This document shows, piece after piece, positions 8,445 to 20,359 of a stretch of DNA of 64,000 bases (within the stretch, counting starts at the first letter, position 1; every line of letters starts with the position of its first letter). The stretch is from Pilasporangium apinafurcum (lineage: Eukaryota > Oomycota > Peronosporomycetes > Pythiales > Pythiaceae). A program made the translations under genes and the position numbers. Location of the stretch: positions 362,549 through 426,548 of the forward strand of contig BCKE01000028.1 of assembly GCA_001600495.1 (NCBI GenBank). The letters are read 5' to 3'. Under the pieces are notes generated by a model, which had not been told where the DNA came from, made no database searches, and saw nothing but the letters and a program-made list of their open reading frames with translations.

Positions 8445-10776
8445 TCATGCTGCTGGTGTTCTTTCTCGAGCAATACGTGCAATATCGCGGGCAGTTCGCT
8501 CGTCTATAGTTGGATCAACCCGCATTAGTGCTTCCCAAAGTTCAAGTTTCTGTGGTCGGTTCGCTGCAAGAAACTATTAGGGCATGGAAGAAGGCTAATC
8601 AATACGGGCAAGCTATGTACGATCACAAATATCGAATACAACAAACGACGTACCCTTTCCGTTCCGCGGAGAGTTGAATACTGGAACGACATACGATCAC
8701 GAACTAAACGTTCCGTTTCACGTTTTTTGTTTTGAATTTGCTCTTGCAATGTCCATAGCTGTTGCCTGTATATGGACGTGGAAGTTGCCATTGGAGCTTT
8801 CAAAATATCCATATTGTACGAAACGTTCGTCGGCAATGAAGAAGGCGGCGGTGGTGGCAGTGAATTCTTCATGGTTGGCTGGTTGTGTGTGCTGGATTCG
8901 CTTGTAGGTGGTACTGGTTCTGCTGCTGAAGGTGGCAATGTGGATCCTGTGTCAGCAGTTTGCTGTTGAACAAAGAGGTTATGCATGCCGTCAGGTATTA
9001 GATCCGCCTGAATGGCAGCGTGGTTTCCTGTAAACTGTGTAGCTGCGTCTTTCATTTCAGCCTTTGTGTCGGATTGTGAATCATATGCACGAATAATTGT
9101 TATACGTGCTCGTGGACGCGGTATAACCTCAGAAGCTGCAGCTACACTTGCTTGTTTGAGCGTGTGTGCTGTAGTAGTCGACGCTGTCGACTGCGCCTGT
9201 AAGGCTAGTTCTGTACGTTCAGCGTTGTGATATTCTATACCTACTTGAGGATGAGTGGCTTTATTGATATCTCGAACTAACATCTGTTCGATTGGTGAAC
9301 TAGTATTTCGTTCTGGTACTGGTACATGGTCATCTTCCAGTGGAAGTATGGATTGTGTTTCAATCACTAGAGTTTTATCTGAAGATTGCGGTGGTGTGTT
9401 AGTCTCTATATCGTTTTCGTCCGAGTCGAGTAAGGCGCTGTGTTCGTCTTCTTTGTCACTCTCGTCTGCAGCTGATGAAGATAAAGACTCTTTCCTGGTT
9501 ACTGTCGGAATTGTCAGTTTCGACAAGATCTGATCGCTGGTGGTCTTTTGTGCGTTTTCATCGTCCGAAAAATCCATCGAGTAGTCAAAATTTGGTTCAC
9601 TGGTTGTCTCAACAATGGATGATTGCCGCTGGACAGCCACAGGATGAGTAGAGGCTATTGCTTGGTTTGATTCTTCTTCAAACTCATCCTCTTCGTACAC
9701 TCCGCTTTCGTGTGCTTTTTTGAAGAACGCTCCTGTTCTTGCTTTTGGCGAAGACTGGAAGCCACTTTCCTCCACGTAGTCACTCTCACTGGCGAGACTC
9801 TCATGTGCGTATTCTTCAACATCCTCTTCGCTTTCGTGCAGAACAGCACTGGGAACACTGGATTGCCTTATGGCCGGCGTGGTTTGAACCTGCGTAAGCG
9901 ACGCCATAACGACGGGCTGGTTGAATGTGTACGCTGGCGCGTTAAATGGTGGTGGTTCAGAGTCGTCGGAATCATTTATAAATGATGCTACGGCTTCGTC
10001 CTCATTGTCGTCACTTTGATATTCTTTCTGGTTTTTTTGTGGGTAATCTGGTGCTTCTATGGTAGCTATACTTTTGATATTCGTGGTGTCCATGTCAACA
10101 GTTTGGTCACGGGATGCTGCTACAGCTAAATTGCCATATCCCTGCGTCTTCTCTTGCTCTTCATCGTCATTGTCATTCTGAGAGTAGTCATCACTTTTGT
10201 CGATTTTACGTGCTGAGTTTATAATGCCCACGTTTTTCTTGACGCTTTTGGATTGCTGGGACGGCTTCCGCTTGGGATCGTCACTGTCATCCTCGTCAGA
10301 GAATCCCATTGAAAGGTCATCTTCATCCAAACTCAATTCTATTCGACTACGACGACGGCTATGACGATAACAGCATCGACATATAAGAGCATAATTCAGA
10401 TATCTCCTAACAAAATTTGGGATTGCCAAGCCGTACACTACCTGTTCGAAGTCGTTGTCGGCTTTATCTCGGCCGCTTTTGAAGAATATTTTGACAGAAA
10501 ACTCTTGGCTTTGTCCAGCGCATTGCTAGAAGTGGATGTGACTCTAGCTTTCGCAATAGCAGGAGATGGCTTGGTTGAGCGTGCTGTCTGAGAAGACTTT
10601 AGCATCTTGCTGCTGTCTGTCGTATCCTCGTCATCGCTTTGGCTGATACTGTCATCACTGCTACTGTTTCCCGCGTCGTCGCTACTGTCACCGCCGTATC
10701 CACGAGACTTTTTTATGCTTGCCTTTGTAGCATTTTCTTGAGGAATTTCAATCTCGAAATCATATGGATCAGCCAT
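8445..10776 (-). CDS. Acidic, low-complexity protein of unknown function
   Basis: Three exons: 10442-10776, 8654-10358 and 8445-8549, joined through GT-AG introns of 83 and 104 nt that keep the frame; 714 aa in total. The start MADPYDFEIEIPQENA is a clean ATG. The protein is rich in Asp, Glu and Ser with little predicted fold. Short motifs recur, such as DLSMGFSDEDD and YSMDFSDDE, plus an SFLSKYSSKAA helix. The last 70 residues look like a helical tail: RQQLWTLQEQIQNKKRETER leads into exon 3 with ELWEALMRVDPTIDER. The layout faintly recalls the vertebrate C19orf44 type (acidic repeats, conserved C-terminus), but this is a weak guess. It is convergent with the EF-hand gene, 147 bp apart. Confidence 0.7.
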
Positions 10777-11003
10777 TCAAGTACCTCTAGCGAAAATTTG
10801 TGTGATGATTTGAGTGTTAGTGTTCGTCTTCTAGAAGAATCACAAGCAACGTTTTCCGCTTATCATGCACATTTAAATCGTTGAAAATACAAAACGCCCA
10901 GAGGGTAACGGCAAGCGGCCGACCAAGTACTTCCTGGTAGCCAAGACTCCCGGCTGTGCGTAAATTCATCGAAAATGAAAATCTAGCGCAGGGATAGAAT
11001 CGG

Positions 11004-12236
11004 ATGGAGTTCGGGGACGGGCTCTCCGATCCCAACCTACCGTACTACAAAACGATCATGACCAGGCTTACCTCTGCCCTCAAGACTCAGGAGAAGCAAC
11101 CAGTGATCGGTCAGGCAGCGGCGACAGTCAACCGCATCGTCATTCGATCGCTCCTGTTCCTCAGGCTGTACTTGATGCACCACAAGGATACATCGCCGAT
11201 CGTGAATACCGAGCTAGTGGATACGATGTTCAAGGTGGTTTGTCAACAGAAGACTAGAGGTAGACGGCCAAAGTCCTGCGGGACAACTTGACTGTGTTCT
11301 ATAAGCAACACTTCGAGCCCCTGTTACCGATTGGAGACCAACCGTTGTCCTACACTCACCTCAACACTGTGCTCGACTATGCTTTCGTGCAAGCGGTAAT
11401 CGTCTTCGAGCCCAACGTCAAGCAGCACTTCGTTGAGTATGTAGAGGCATATGTCAACACGGTGTGGCAGAAGGACTACCTGGTAAAGCGCATCAGGACT
11501 ACTAGGAGAACCGAAAGGGAGCGCGAGGCTGCGATCAGGAAGCTATGTGCCATTATCCGGCAGCTCAAAAACGATATGTTGAACGTTAGGTCAGAGCCCT
11601 TTCAGTCGCACCCCTTTTACCACTCATGGGTGAGGTAGCAGGAGCGCCTAGTGCTACCTGCAAAGATCAGGTATGAGAAGGATCTACTGTATTGCGATCT
11701 GCAGTGCAAGCCACAGGATTACTGGCTCGGCACGCTGAGAATGACCGAGATGATTGAGCAGACTGGTAAGAAGGTCCGTAACTTCTGCCTTCTAAGGACC
11801 AGCGTCATTCCGAGGCACATCACACTGAACATGACCACCATGGGAACAGAAGAAGCATTATAAGCTCAAGGAGCCCACGAAAGGAAAGGGATTCAGGGCT
11901 CTGTCGAGGAAAGCTGGCTACTCGATGTACCTCGTGGGCGAGTTCAAGACCAGCTGTCAGTGCTCTCACTGCCAAGCCGAGGATGTCAAGTGCGTGAAGT
12001 TTCGTGTCAGGTTGGACCCTAACACCAAAAAGGCTGACGAAGACAGACAACTTCAACTTGTACACGGTCTATTGCTGTACCAACAGTGTCATAGGCTGTG
12101 GAACAGAGATGCCAACTCTTTAATCAACATAGCTCGCCTCACAAGGCAGGCTCTGGAGGGAAGAGAGCGACCAGAGTATCTGAGTTGCCAGACACGACTG
12201 CCATCGGCAGACAGTGCTGTTAGATCGACAGCATGA
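11004..12236 (+). pseudogene. Fanzor1-type RNA-guided nuclease relic, RuvC-I/II deleted
   Basis: The reading begins at ATG 11004 (helical N-terminal region), shifts frame near 11270, passes TAG at 11636, and shifts again near 11842 to finish at 12236. Pieces in order include NVKQHFVEYVEAYVNTVWQ, LKNDMLNVRSEPF, LQCKPQDYWLGTLRM and LLRTSVIPRHITLNM. Then comes a jump to KGKGFRALSRKAGYSMYLVG, the zinc ribbon start CQCSHC and the RuvC-III motif LWNRDANSLINI. This order matches the Fanzor1 type I know from fungi and giant viruses, where RuvC-I and II lie between the IP-x-x-ITL strand and the KGKGFR block. Here that stretch is missing. The insert looks more GC-rich than its surroundings, consistent with a foreign origin. 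It sits in the space between two host genes and cannot be active. Confidence 0.7.
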
Positions 12237-12243
12237 ACCATAA

Positions 12244-12317
12244 TTTACACCGCTGAGGTGCCCGAACGTTGTTATTTTAGGACACTCCTGGGCATTTGAA
12301 ATCTTGAGCGGTGTAAA
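12244..12317. repeat. Inverted repeat / long hairpin just after the Fanzor1 relic
   Basis: TTTACACCGCT (12244-12254) pairs perfectly with AGCGGTGTAAA (12307-12317). Inside, GTGCCC at 12258-12263 can pair with GGGCAT at 12290-12295 using one G-U pair, which extends the fold. It starts 8 bp after the stop of the nuclease relic. TnpB and Fanzor elements often encode their guide RNA scaffold at the 3' end of the nuclease gene, so a former omega-RNA region is one reading; a terminator or another transposon end is also possible. Confidence 0.5.
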
Positions 12318-12514
12318 CCAATTAGCTTGGCTCTTAGTAATGAAGCGACTTCATACAAATGAAAGGGACGTCAAAATGTGAAACTACTCATCACGGTGTT
12401 ATTTTTTGAGTTACAGACAAACGTCAGCTCAATGCTGACGAAACGCCTGGGAACGCACCGCTAATAGCTCGTGCCTTCTTACCAAAAAACTCTGAGCATC
12501 GGCGAGTAATCGAA

Positions 12515-15500
12515 ATGGCGACGGTCAACTTGATCCATCGGTATGCTCTCTAATGCGTTGTGTTGTGTATAGTTCATCCCATCTAAGCACGAACTAACCT
12601 ATTCAATTTTGCATGTCAGCCACATCTTTGGTCTAAAACCAGACGTGGTGAGCAATGTTGTGTATGTTGACGATCAGCAGATCGCGTACCCTGCCGGCCA
12701 CACAATGGTGCTGTATAGCATGGACGAAAAGCGACAGAAATTCATTCCAGCCACAGAAACTACTGAAGGTATTACTGCTTTAGCGATCGCGCCAAGTCGG
12801 CGGTTCATTGCCGTCGCGGAGAAGAGTGACCGTGGGTTGATCAGCATATACGACCTGAAAACACTCAAGAAACGCAAAGTTCTGAGCACAGCTGAGACCC
12901 AGGGGCGGAGCTACGTCAGTATGGAGTTTAGCGCTGACAACCAGTTGTTGTTGACGCAGGGTGGTGCACCGGATTGGATCTTGACGTGCTGGAATTGGTC
13001 TAAGGGCAAGGCAGTAGCTAGTATCAAGAGTCCTACTCATGTAACACTGCATCCCTCTCCTAGTTCCGCCATGTTGACTGCCACTGGCAATGCACACGGC
13101 CATTTCAGCAGCGTGAGTGGCATGACGATGGCTGGAATTTCCACGGCAAGCCTACACAGTTTGGGGAATAGCGGGCCGAGCGGTATGATTAACCTTAGTG
13201 GCACCAACAACGCCGGGATCTCAACGGATTCAGGTTCGAGTAATGGCAGTGGGGCCACAATTCCAATGGTCTCTGCGTGTTCATTCAGCAATATCGATCC
13301 GGGGCTGGTCTGCGTCACAGGAGTTCACCTTGTGCGGTATTTTCGTGTTCTGGAGAATGCGTTCCGTCCAATGCCCAGCCCTCGTATGGATTCGCACATC
13401 TTCCTCAGTCATGTGTGGCTCAAACAACGCGATGACTATATGCTCGCTGGTACAACAGAGGGTGATCTGCTGCTCTTTCACGGAGGTGAGTTCGTGACGC
13501 GACTTCTCGCCTCACCAGGGGATGGGCATGGTGTTTACTCGCTCGTATCGACTGCAAAGGGCGTACTCTGCGGCTTGGACGATTCAACCATCGTCATGTT
13601 CAGCATCAATTCCGAAGTCAATTCGACAGCGGATCACAATGCTGCCGAATTGTTGATATTCCAGCGCCGTGTTAAAGTCGATAGTTTTCTTTCACATGTC
13701 ACAACGATTGCCGTCAGTCCAAACGAAGACATGATTGTCATTTCGCTTTCAAGTGGCCAACTACTAACGATGCCATATCAACATCATATCAACGGTCTTC
13801 TCCCTGGTAGCTCACTTGCTACCGCTGCTGGTACTAGTAGCAGTGAAGAAATGGCATCAGTTGTGCTGAAAAGCGATGAAGTGGAGTACGTGCTTTCGTC
13901 TTTCCATCGTCCGAGCGACAACGGTCTTATGCACGTCACGGGTATGGATGTCTGTGTCCGGAAACCAATTTTAGTGACCTGTGGGCTGGATAAATCCGTG
14001 CGTGTATGGAATTACCTCGACCGCACGTGCGAAGTCGTCAAGTATTTCACCGAAGAAGCGTTCAGTGTCTCCTGCCACCCTTCGGGGCTGTACTTGCTTG
14101 TGGGGTTTGCAGATAAATTGCGATTGATGAACATTCTGATGGATGATATCCGCCCTTTTAAGGAGTTTCCTGTGAAGGCGTGTCGAGAGTGTCAATTCAG
14201 TACCGGTGGTCATTTGTTCGCTGCAGTGAACGGTAATACCATTCAAGTGTTTTCCTTGTTTACGTGTGACTTGGTAGCAAACTTGCGCGGTCACAATGGC
14301 AAAGTGCGATGTTTGTACTGGAATACAGACGACTCGGGGCTAATTTCAGCGGGAATGGACGGCGCTGTCTATCAATGGGACTTGGATGACGCCAAGCGGG
14401 AGGCGGAATTTGTACAAAAGGGCGTTTTGTATTACTCGGCACTTTGCAATCGCGAAGGGACTGCCATTTACGCTGTTGGGAGTGACCGAATGGTGAAGGA
14501 AATTGAGTTTCCATCGTCGCAGCTCACGAAAGAATTTTTGTGCGAGAATGTGTTGGGACAGATCGTGCTGTCGAATTCACAACGGATGCTATTTGGAGGA
14601 AGTACTGAACCAGATAAACCGGGCAGCGTGCGGTCGTTCAAATTTCCGTTGACTGGCGAATCGATGGAATTTCAGTGCCTGAGCGCGCCAGTAACGCGAT
14701 TGCGAATCTCGTTCGATGATGCGTTTTTGTTTGCAGCGGGTGAAGATGGTACTATTTGTATATTTGAGATCAGAGATAAAGAAGGAAGACCACGTGTGAA
14801 AGATGGACGAACAGGAGTGACAGCTTCAAGTGGCATGGATTTTCACCACATGAACAACTTTTCAGAGGAAATTCTTGTGACAAAAAGCGATCTCGAAGAG
14901 AAGAATACGTTGATGCTGGAATTGAAGAATAAGGTCGACGAATTGATGCTACACAATGAGTATCAGCTGCGCTTGAAAGACATGACGTACAATGAGAATC
15001 TGAAGGATTTAACGGAAAAGTTTACGCACGAGATTGAATTAGAAAAGAATAAATATGAGTTGCTTCGTGAAGACAAGAACGACATCGAAATGGAATACGA
15101 AGAAAAGATCAAACAGATGGAGGAGAAGCACTTGCAGCACATGCAGGAGGTGGAGGCTGAGTATCAACACCGTATCATGCAGGAAGTGGAGAAATATCAG
15201 GAGGTTTTGCAACAGCGCGAGGCGCAAAGTGTACACTGGAAGCACGAGCAGGCGCGTCTTGTGAGTACACACGACAAGTACGTAAGCGACGTGACGGAAG
15301 ACTTTGAGCAACGACTGAATGAAGATCGACAGCTGCGCGTGCAGATGCAGGAAGAGAAAGAAGAACTGGGGCGCGAGTATTCGGAGACGATTACACAGGT
15401 GGAGGCGGACGTGGACGAAGAGATCGAGTCGATCAAGCGCAAGTATGAGGACAAGTTGCAGGCAGAGCGCGAGGCGACATTGCGTTTCAAAGGCGAGAAC

Positions 15501-16484
15501 GGCATCATGAAGAAGAAGTTTTCAGCGCTACAAAAAGACATTGAGGACCAGCGCGACCAAATTAAATCCCTACTGGAGAAAGAGAAGACGTTGATTGAAG
15601 AGATTAAGACACTCGAAAAAGAAATTCAAGCCCTTAAACGCGAGATCCGTGCACGCGATGAAACGATCGGCGAGAAGGAAAAACGTATTTATGACCTGAA
15701 GAAGAAGAATCAGGAGCTGGAAAAGTTCAAGTTTGTATTGGATTACAAGATTAAGGAACTGAAACGGCAGATTGAGCCGCGTGAAAACGAGATTGCCGAT
15801 ATGAAGGAGCAGATCAAGGAGATGGACCGCGAATTGGAGCTCTTCCATAAGAGCAACGCGCAACTGGATTTGCTGATTGGTGAACAACGGCAGCGTATCG
15901 ACGGCATGCAGCGCGAGCTCGCGACTCATCGCCAGACACTAAGTGATCAGCAGACGTGGATCCGACGATTCCGTTGTGATTTATACGAGAGCGTACAGCA
16001 CATTCAGAACCCGAAGCAGCTGCCGTTGCAGGTCGCTACACTTTACAAGAAATATGTGAATGCGAACGATCTCCCAACCACTGCCATTGAAGAGGAGATT
16101 CAGCAAGAGTATCTACGACAGAAAGAGTATTTAGAGAAATCAGTACACGTTCTCAAGAAGAAATATGCCAAGGATGCTGCCCAGCACCAGCGCGACAATA
16201 TGAAGGCCACGGCTGAGAATATGTTACTCATTAAGGAAATGAACGAGCTCCGCACTGCATTGACCGCTTCAAAAGGTGTGTTGCAAATGGAACGTGCGGC
16301 GGTCGGTACGCGCGAGGCACGCAAAGGCCGTTCCATGTCGCTTGAGCAAGATCCAGACACTATAATTGAGCAGCAGCATCGGGATATCGATGAGTTAAGA
16401 TGCGCGATCAAGGCATTAGAAGACAAGATGATAGCCAAGGCATCTAGCGATGTCTTTCCCCCCATTCGCGGAGTCGACGGATGA
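12515..16484 (+). CDS. CFAP57: Cilia- and flagella-associated protein 57 (WD40 plus coiled coil)
   Basis: Two exons: a 26-nt first exon (12515-12540, MATVNLIH) and 12620-16484; 1296 aa. The small exon is inferred because the long frame opens only from a TTG, while GTATGC at 12541 and TCAG at 12616-12619 join in phase and restore the HIFGLKPDV start typical of CFAP57/WDR65. Residues 1 to about 740 form WD40 propellers (for example GLDKSVRVWNYLDR, GMDGAVYQWDLDDA). The rest is a long Lys/Glu-rich coiled coil. A Ser/Gly-rich insert of about 70 residues interrupts the first propeller around residues 155-225. CFAP57 is an axonemal protein needed for inner dynein arm/ciliary beat function, so the organism makes flagella. 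Length is close to the animal protein (about 1250 aa). Confidence 0.92.
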
Positions 16485-16638
16485 GAAGGAATTTGGAATT
16501 TATTGTCATATATACATTGTTTTGCTGTGCACAGTCCTCTGGTCGCTAGCTGGTACTAGTATTAATCTCCCCACATGGCAGGACGCTAAATTTTCCTTGC
16601 CCATCTGCATTCTACAGCATTCTTCCACATTCTATGCA

Positions 16639-18030
16639 TCAAATATGAAGCAATCGCTTGGCGTTCTCGCGTAGAATGGCATTTTGCGTGCCGATGTCCA
16701 TGTCGGCCATGGTCTCATAATTGGCAATTGTCGACGTCCAGTCCGAATCCTGTAACGTCTTCCCTTCGTCTGCGTTAGGTGGAAAGAAGGGGTTGTCCGT
16801 CCCATAGACGATCCGGTCAGCACCAACAAAGTCGATAAGGCATTGTAGCGCTGGTGTATGGTACGCGATGGCGTCGTAGTAGAAATTCTTGAGGTAGTGA
16901 CTTGGCAGGTGTTGGAGGCGGTTAGCAATAGCCAAGTCATGGGCCACGCAGCTATCGAGTCTGCCAGCGAGAAAAGGTAGTGTGCCTCCTGAGTGCGCCA
17001 ATAGTAACTTCAGTGTCGGCACTTTGTCTAGCAGGCCACTGAGCACGAGTTGCGAGACAGCAACAGTGGATTCGAAGGTGAAACCCAACGCTAGAAATAG
17101 TGCGTGGCCATACTGGTGGTAGTGTTCATTGCCCACACCATAGTGCGGGTGAAGAAAGATTGTCAATCCTAGTTCATCAATCTGCAACAGGAAGATTCAC
17201 ATATTAATATTTCAGCAATGAAAGGAAGATTCAAATCGAGGCTAGCTATATACACACATGAACATACTGTTTGGTAGAAGCCAAGCATAGTGGGATCATC
17301 CAGTCCTAGACCAAAGCCTGCTGTGCTAAGAATAATCCCGCGCACATGCGGCAACTTGGCAATGCGATGCAGTTCAGCAATTGCTTCTTCCAATTTCTAC
17401 AGCATCAAATCGATAATATGAGTCCTCCAATCACAACGACATTAGCTTATCTGACACATCTTTTTACTTGAGGGACAACGCCAAATGCATAGAACCTCCC
17501 ATTGGAGTCACCACAGATTTGCTCCATGTCTTCATTCAGTGCAGTCGCCATGGTCACTTGTTCATCAATAGGCAGGAAATCGAGCCACGGATTTGCCAGA
17601 CTGAGCACGGAGACTTGGATACCGTGGTGATCCATGTACTGCAGTTTGTGGTCAATGTTCCAATATTCTCCACCAATGGGACGACCTGCACTGATGATTC
17701 CTTTGTGGCCATTACCACGCGCGGCTTCTTCATCGATCTGCTTCTGCTCGTCCGGCAGGATCACGAGCCGCTCGTGATCACCGTAAAGCGCCTCGAACTT
17801 GCGCACAAACGGTACATCCTTCCGTTGACGGAGCATGTCCATATACCGTGGCAGATAAACGTGTGTGTGAAGGTCGATCGAGTTGACCTCACGCAGGTGG
17901 GTCTTGCCCTGGCTTGTCACGATGGATAGAGAGAGCTCAGTTAGACACACACAAACATGATATAAAAACGGCTAAGAATGCACACACAGGGTGCATACGT
18001 CTGTAAGAACTTGGTAAGCGCACGTGACAT
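16639..18030 (-). CDS. Amidohydrolase-2 family decarboxylase (ACMSD-like)
   Basis: Four exons: 17999-18030, 17468-17912, 17268-17396 and 16639-17181, all GT-AG with matching phases; 382 aa. The first exon (MSRALTKFLQ) is only 32 nt; its choice rests on splice phase and is less sure. The metal-binding pattern of the family is complete: His-x-His at residues 26 and 28 (DLHTH), IFLHPHYG, LLAHSGGTLPFLAGRLD and the catalytic Asp in VYGTDNPFFP. This is the layout of 2-amino-3-carboxymuconate-6-semialdehyde decarboxylase, which acts in tryptophan degradation. Relatives include uracil-5-carboxylate and resorcylate decarboxylases, so the exact substrate is open. It is convergent with CFAP57. Confidence 0.82.
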
Positions 18031-18341
18031 CGCGTTCTTTGCTTTTTTTTGCTTTCCTCTCTTGCTTCTGGTGGTGCTGTGAAGGAGCTCTTTAGTGAAT
18101 GATGCACATGCAGGAATATGCGTTTTACATGAGCAATTAGCCATTCCCCACTTTATCAATACATGATTGGATGAAAATGGTCTGGTGATATCAATCTATT
18201 GGATAAAAATGTGTAGTGCCGGGTATGCCATCATCTGATTACAAGGCGAGGTAAGCATTCGATTGGATACTCTCCCGATCCAAACAAGTAATGCAGCAGA
18301 TAAAAAGCAAAATGAAATGGCGTGTGCACATGGTTTCCATC
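18031..18341. other. Intergenic, no gene seen
   Basis: About 310 bp between the amidohydrolase start and the 3' end of the next minus-strand gene. It holds a pyrimidine-rich stretch and no supported frame or RNA gene. Confidence 0.5.
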
Positions 18342-19939
18342 TCATGATACTTCACCGTCTTGCATGCTCGTGAAGAGCACGTCTTCTTCTTCCTCGTTGT
18401 CGTTGTGATCTCCTTGTTCCTCGTCATGATGATCAAATGCATCAGCATCACTTCCTTCTCCATTCTCATCTTCTTCACCTTCACTACCAGTATACAGTCG
18501 ATCTTGCTCGTTTGCAACTTTTTTGCGTTGCGCTTCTTCTGCCTGCCGCGCTTTCTCCTGTGCGTCAAGTAACACACGCTGTCGCTGTTCTTCCTCGGCT
18601 TCGTTTTGCGCCTGCTTCTGCTGAGCCGCTTGTTTCTTATCCCGCCATGCTGCCAATTTTTTGTCACGCAGCTTTACAATCTTTTCATTCGCGAAGAACC
18701 CAATTCCCGACAGGAACAGAATCCAAAACACCGCGACTTCATATTGCGAAATGATGTAAAGCGATGGAGAGAGTGATAAGCAGGATTCAAACCCTGAACT
18801 GGTCGCTGTGGCTGCTTGATACGTGCCATACCCCCCCCACCAGATGAAGCAAAGCAGCCCGTAAATCAAATAAAACACGCGTACAGTGCGTAAAGTCTTT
18901 ATCGGATGCGGTCCCATCCAGCAGTACGTATAAAACCAGATCAGCACGTAGCTCAACACCACTGCACCTTGCATGAAACCTGATAACATAGTTCATTGTC
19001 AATATCCTTTTGTCCATACAAATTGAATGTATAGGAATAGGACTGACGCATGAGATCAGCATTGCAGTCATTCGTTGCGGCATTGATGATGACACCACCA
19101 AACAGAATTGTCGTCAGTGCTACACAGAACGGTACGAGCGGGAACAACAACAAAACTCGGGCCCAGTACTTGGTGTTCTCGCGTTCCATGGCAATTCGCG
19201 TCGCCAAATCATATTGGATCTACATAAATAAGTATAGATACAGATCAAACCCATGGATGGATACGTAAGATCACGACAGGCGTCCATACGCCCACAATAG
19301 CATGATGTCATCAGCACAAAGCATAAAACTTGTCTATGTGATTTAGGAGAACGAAATAAATCCTACCGCGCTTTTTTTGTGCTGGAATTTGGCGGCAAAC
19401 GAAGTTGTGCGCTTTGGATGGATCTCGACGGAATGCGGAGAAGCTGTATCATTCATTCGCTCAACGGCTTCATCTTCCTCAAATCCATCCTGTCCCACCA
19501 TCATCCTTCTCTAGTAAGGAGTTCCTCCCATATTCCCATGGGCTGCGTCCACTATCATAAAAAGCAAAGCGCCGCCCGTCGGATCTTCAAGGGTCACCTT
19601 TGGTGCATGTTGATACACACCTGGTAAACTACATACCCTTTCATAATAGATCCGTAATGAATTCGGTGCGTATTTTTTTCTATTGGCTGTGGCCACACTT
19701 CGTCACCATTTCTGTTCAATGACGATTGGACGCTCAACTCACACTTGTCAGAGGCGCACGCCCCACACGTGGCCGTCACATCTGCCAGGTATGCATCTGT
19801 GTGTCTATATGTGTGACTGTCAATAATATTCTATGCACGGATTACAACAGTAATCATCTGCTATCTGGTAACGCACTTTACGCGATGATACAGATAACAC
19901 TAGCGTCACGATGGGGAGAACGCTGACGAAAGCTTTCAT
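18342..19939 (-). CDS. Membrane protein with signal peptide, four TM helices and acidic tail
   Basis: Proposed exons: 19882-19939, 19621-19796, 19367-19510, 19048-19219 and 18342-18979; 395 aa. It starts with a signal peptide (MKAFVSVLPIVTLVLSVSS) and a Cys-containing lumenal part (CGACASDKCELSV). Four hydrophobic helices follow (VLLLFPLVPFCVALTTILFG, VVLSYVLIWFYTYCW, VFYLIYGLLCFIWWGGYG, VAVFWILFLSGIGFF). The end is a Lys/Gln-rich coiled coil and an Asp/Glu-rich tail. The 68-nt intron 18980-19047 removes an apparent frameshift. The region 19490-19650 is unsure: another frame there (FAFYDSGRSPWEYGRN) also looks coding but ends one base out of frame with the downstream exon. I do not recognise the family. 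Confidence 0.6.
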
Positions 19940-20359
19940 TAAAAACCTCCCATCTGTGATGTCGCGCGACCGCCTCAAGTACCATCACTCTCATGTCTTC
20001 AACCCTTATCACATATAACTATCGAACACGGAAAACGCTGTAACTAATATAAATTCCAAAAATAAAATATTTAATAGTTAAAAATGCTTGATACATTTTT
20101 CTAATTCTCGCATCTTGATATTTGTATGGTCAAGACTGAGCCACTTTGCTGTTGTAGTTTCTGCGTGTTTTATGAATGCGGAAGAACACTGTGTATTCGT
20201 AATTTACCCATAGTGGGATGCGTTTTTTATTCTTTTTCTTAACGACTTCCCATTCGTATAGGTCATGAAAGCGAAGCAGCCATTTTTCTAAACGGTGCAA
20301 AGAACACAGAACAAAGAGAGGGGAAGAACGTTAAAGGTCAGCGAGACAAGCAGCGCGCG
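19940..20359. other. Divergent promoter region
   Basis: 420 bp between two divergent genes (membrane protein on minus, RNF141-like on plus). The centre near 20040-20110 is AT-rich. No RNA gene or repeat is seen; it probably carries both promoters. Confidence 0.5.

Noticed and set aside
18953-18989. Frameshift in the membrane protein gene at 18.95-18.99 kb
   Set aside because: A 68-nt GT-AG intron (18980-19047) in phase 1 joins the two frames cleanly, so no frameshift is needed.
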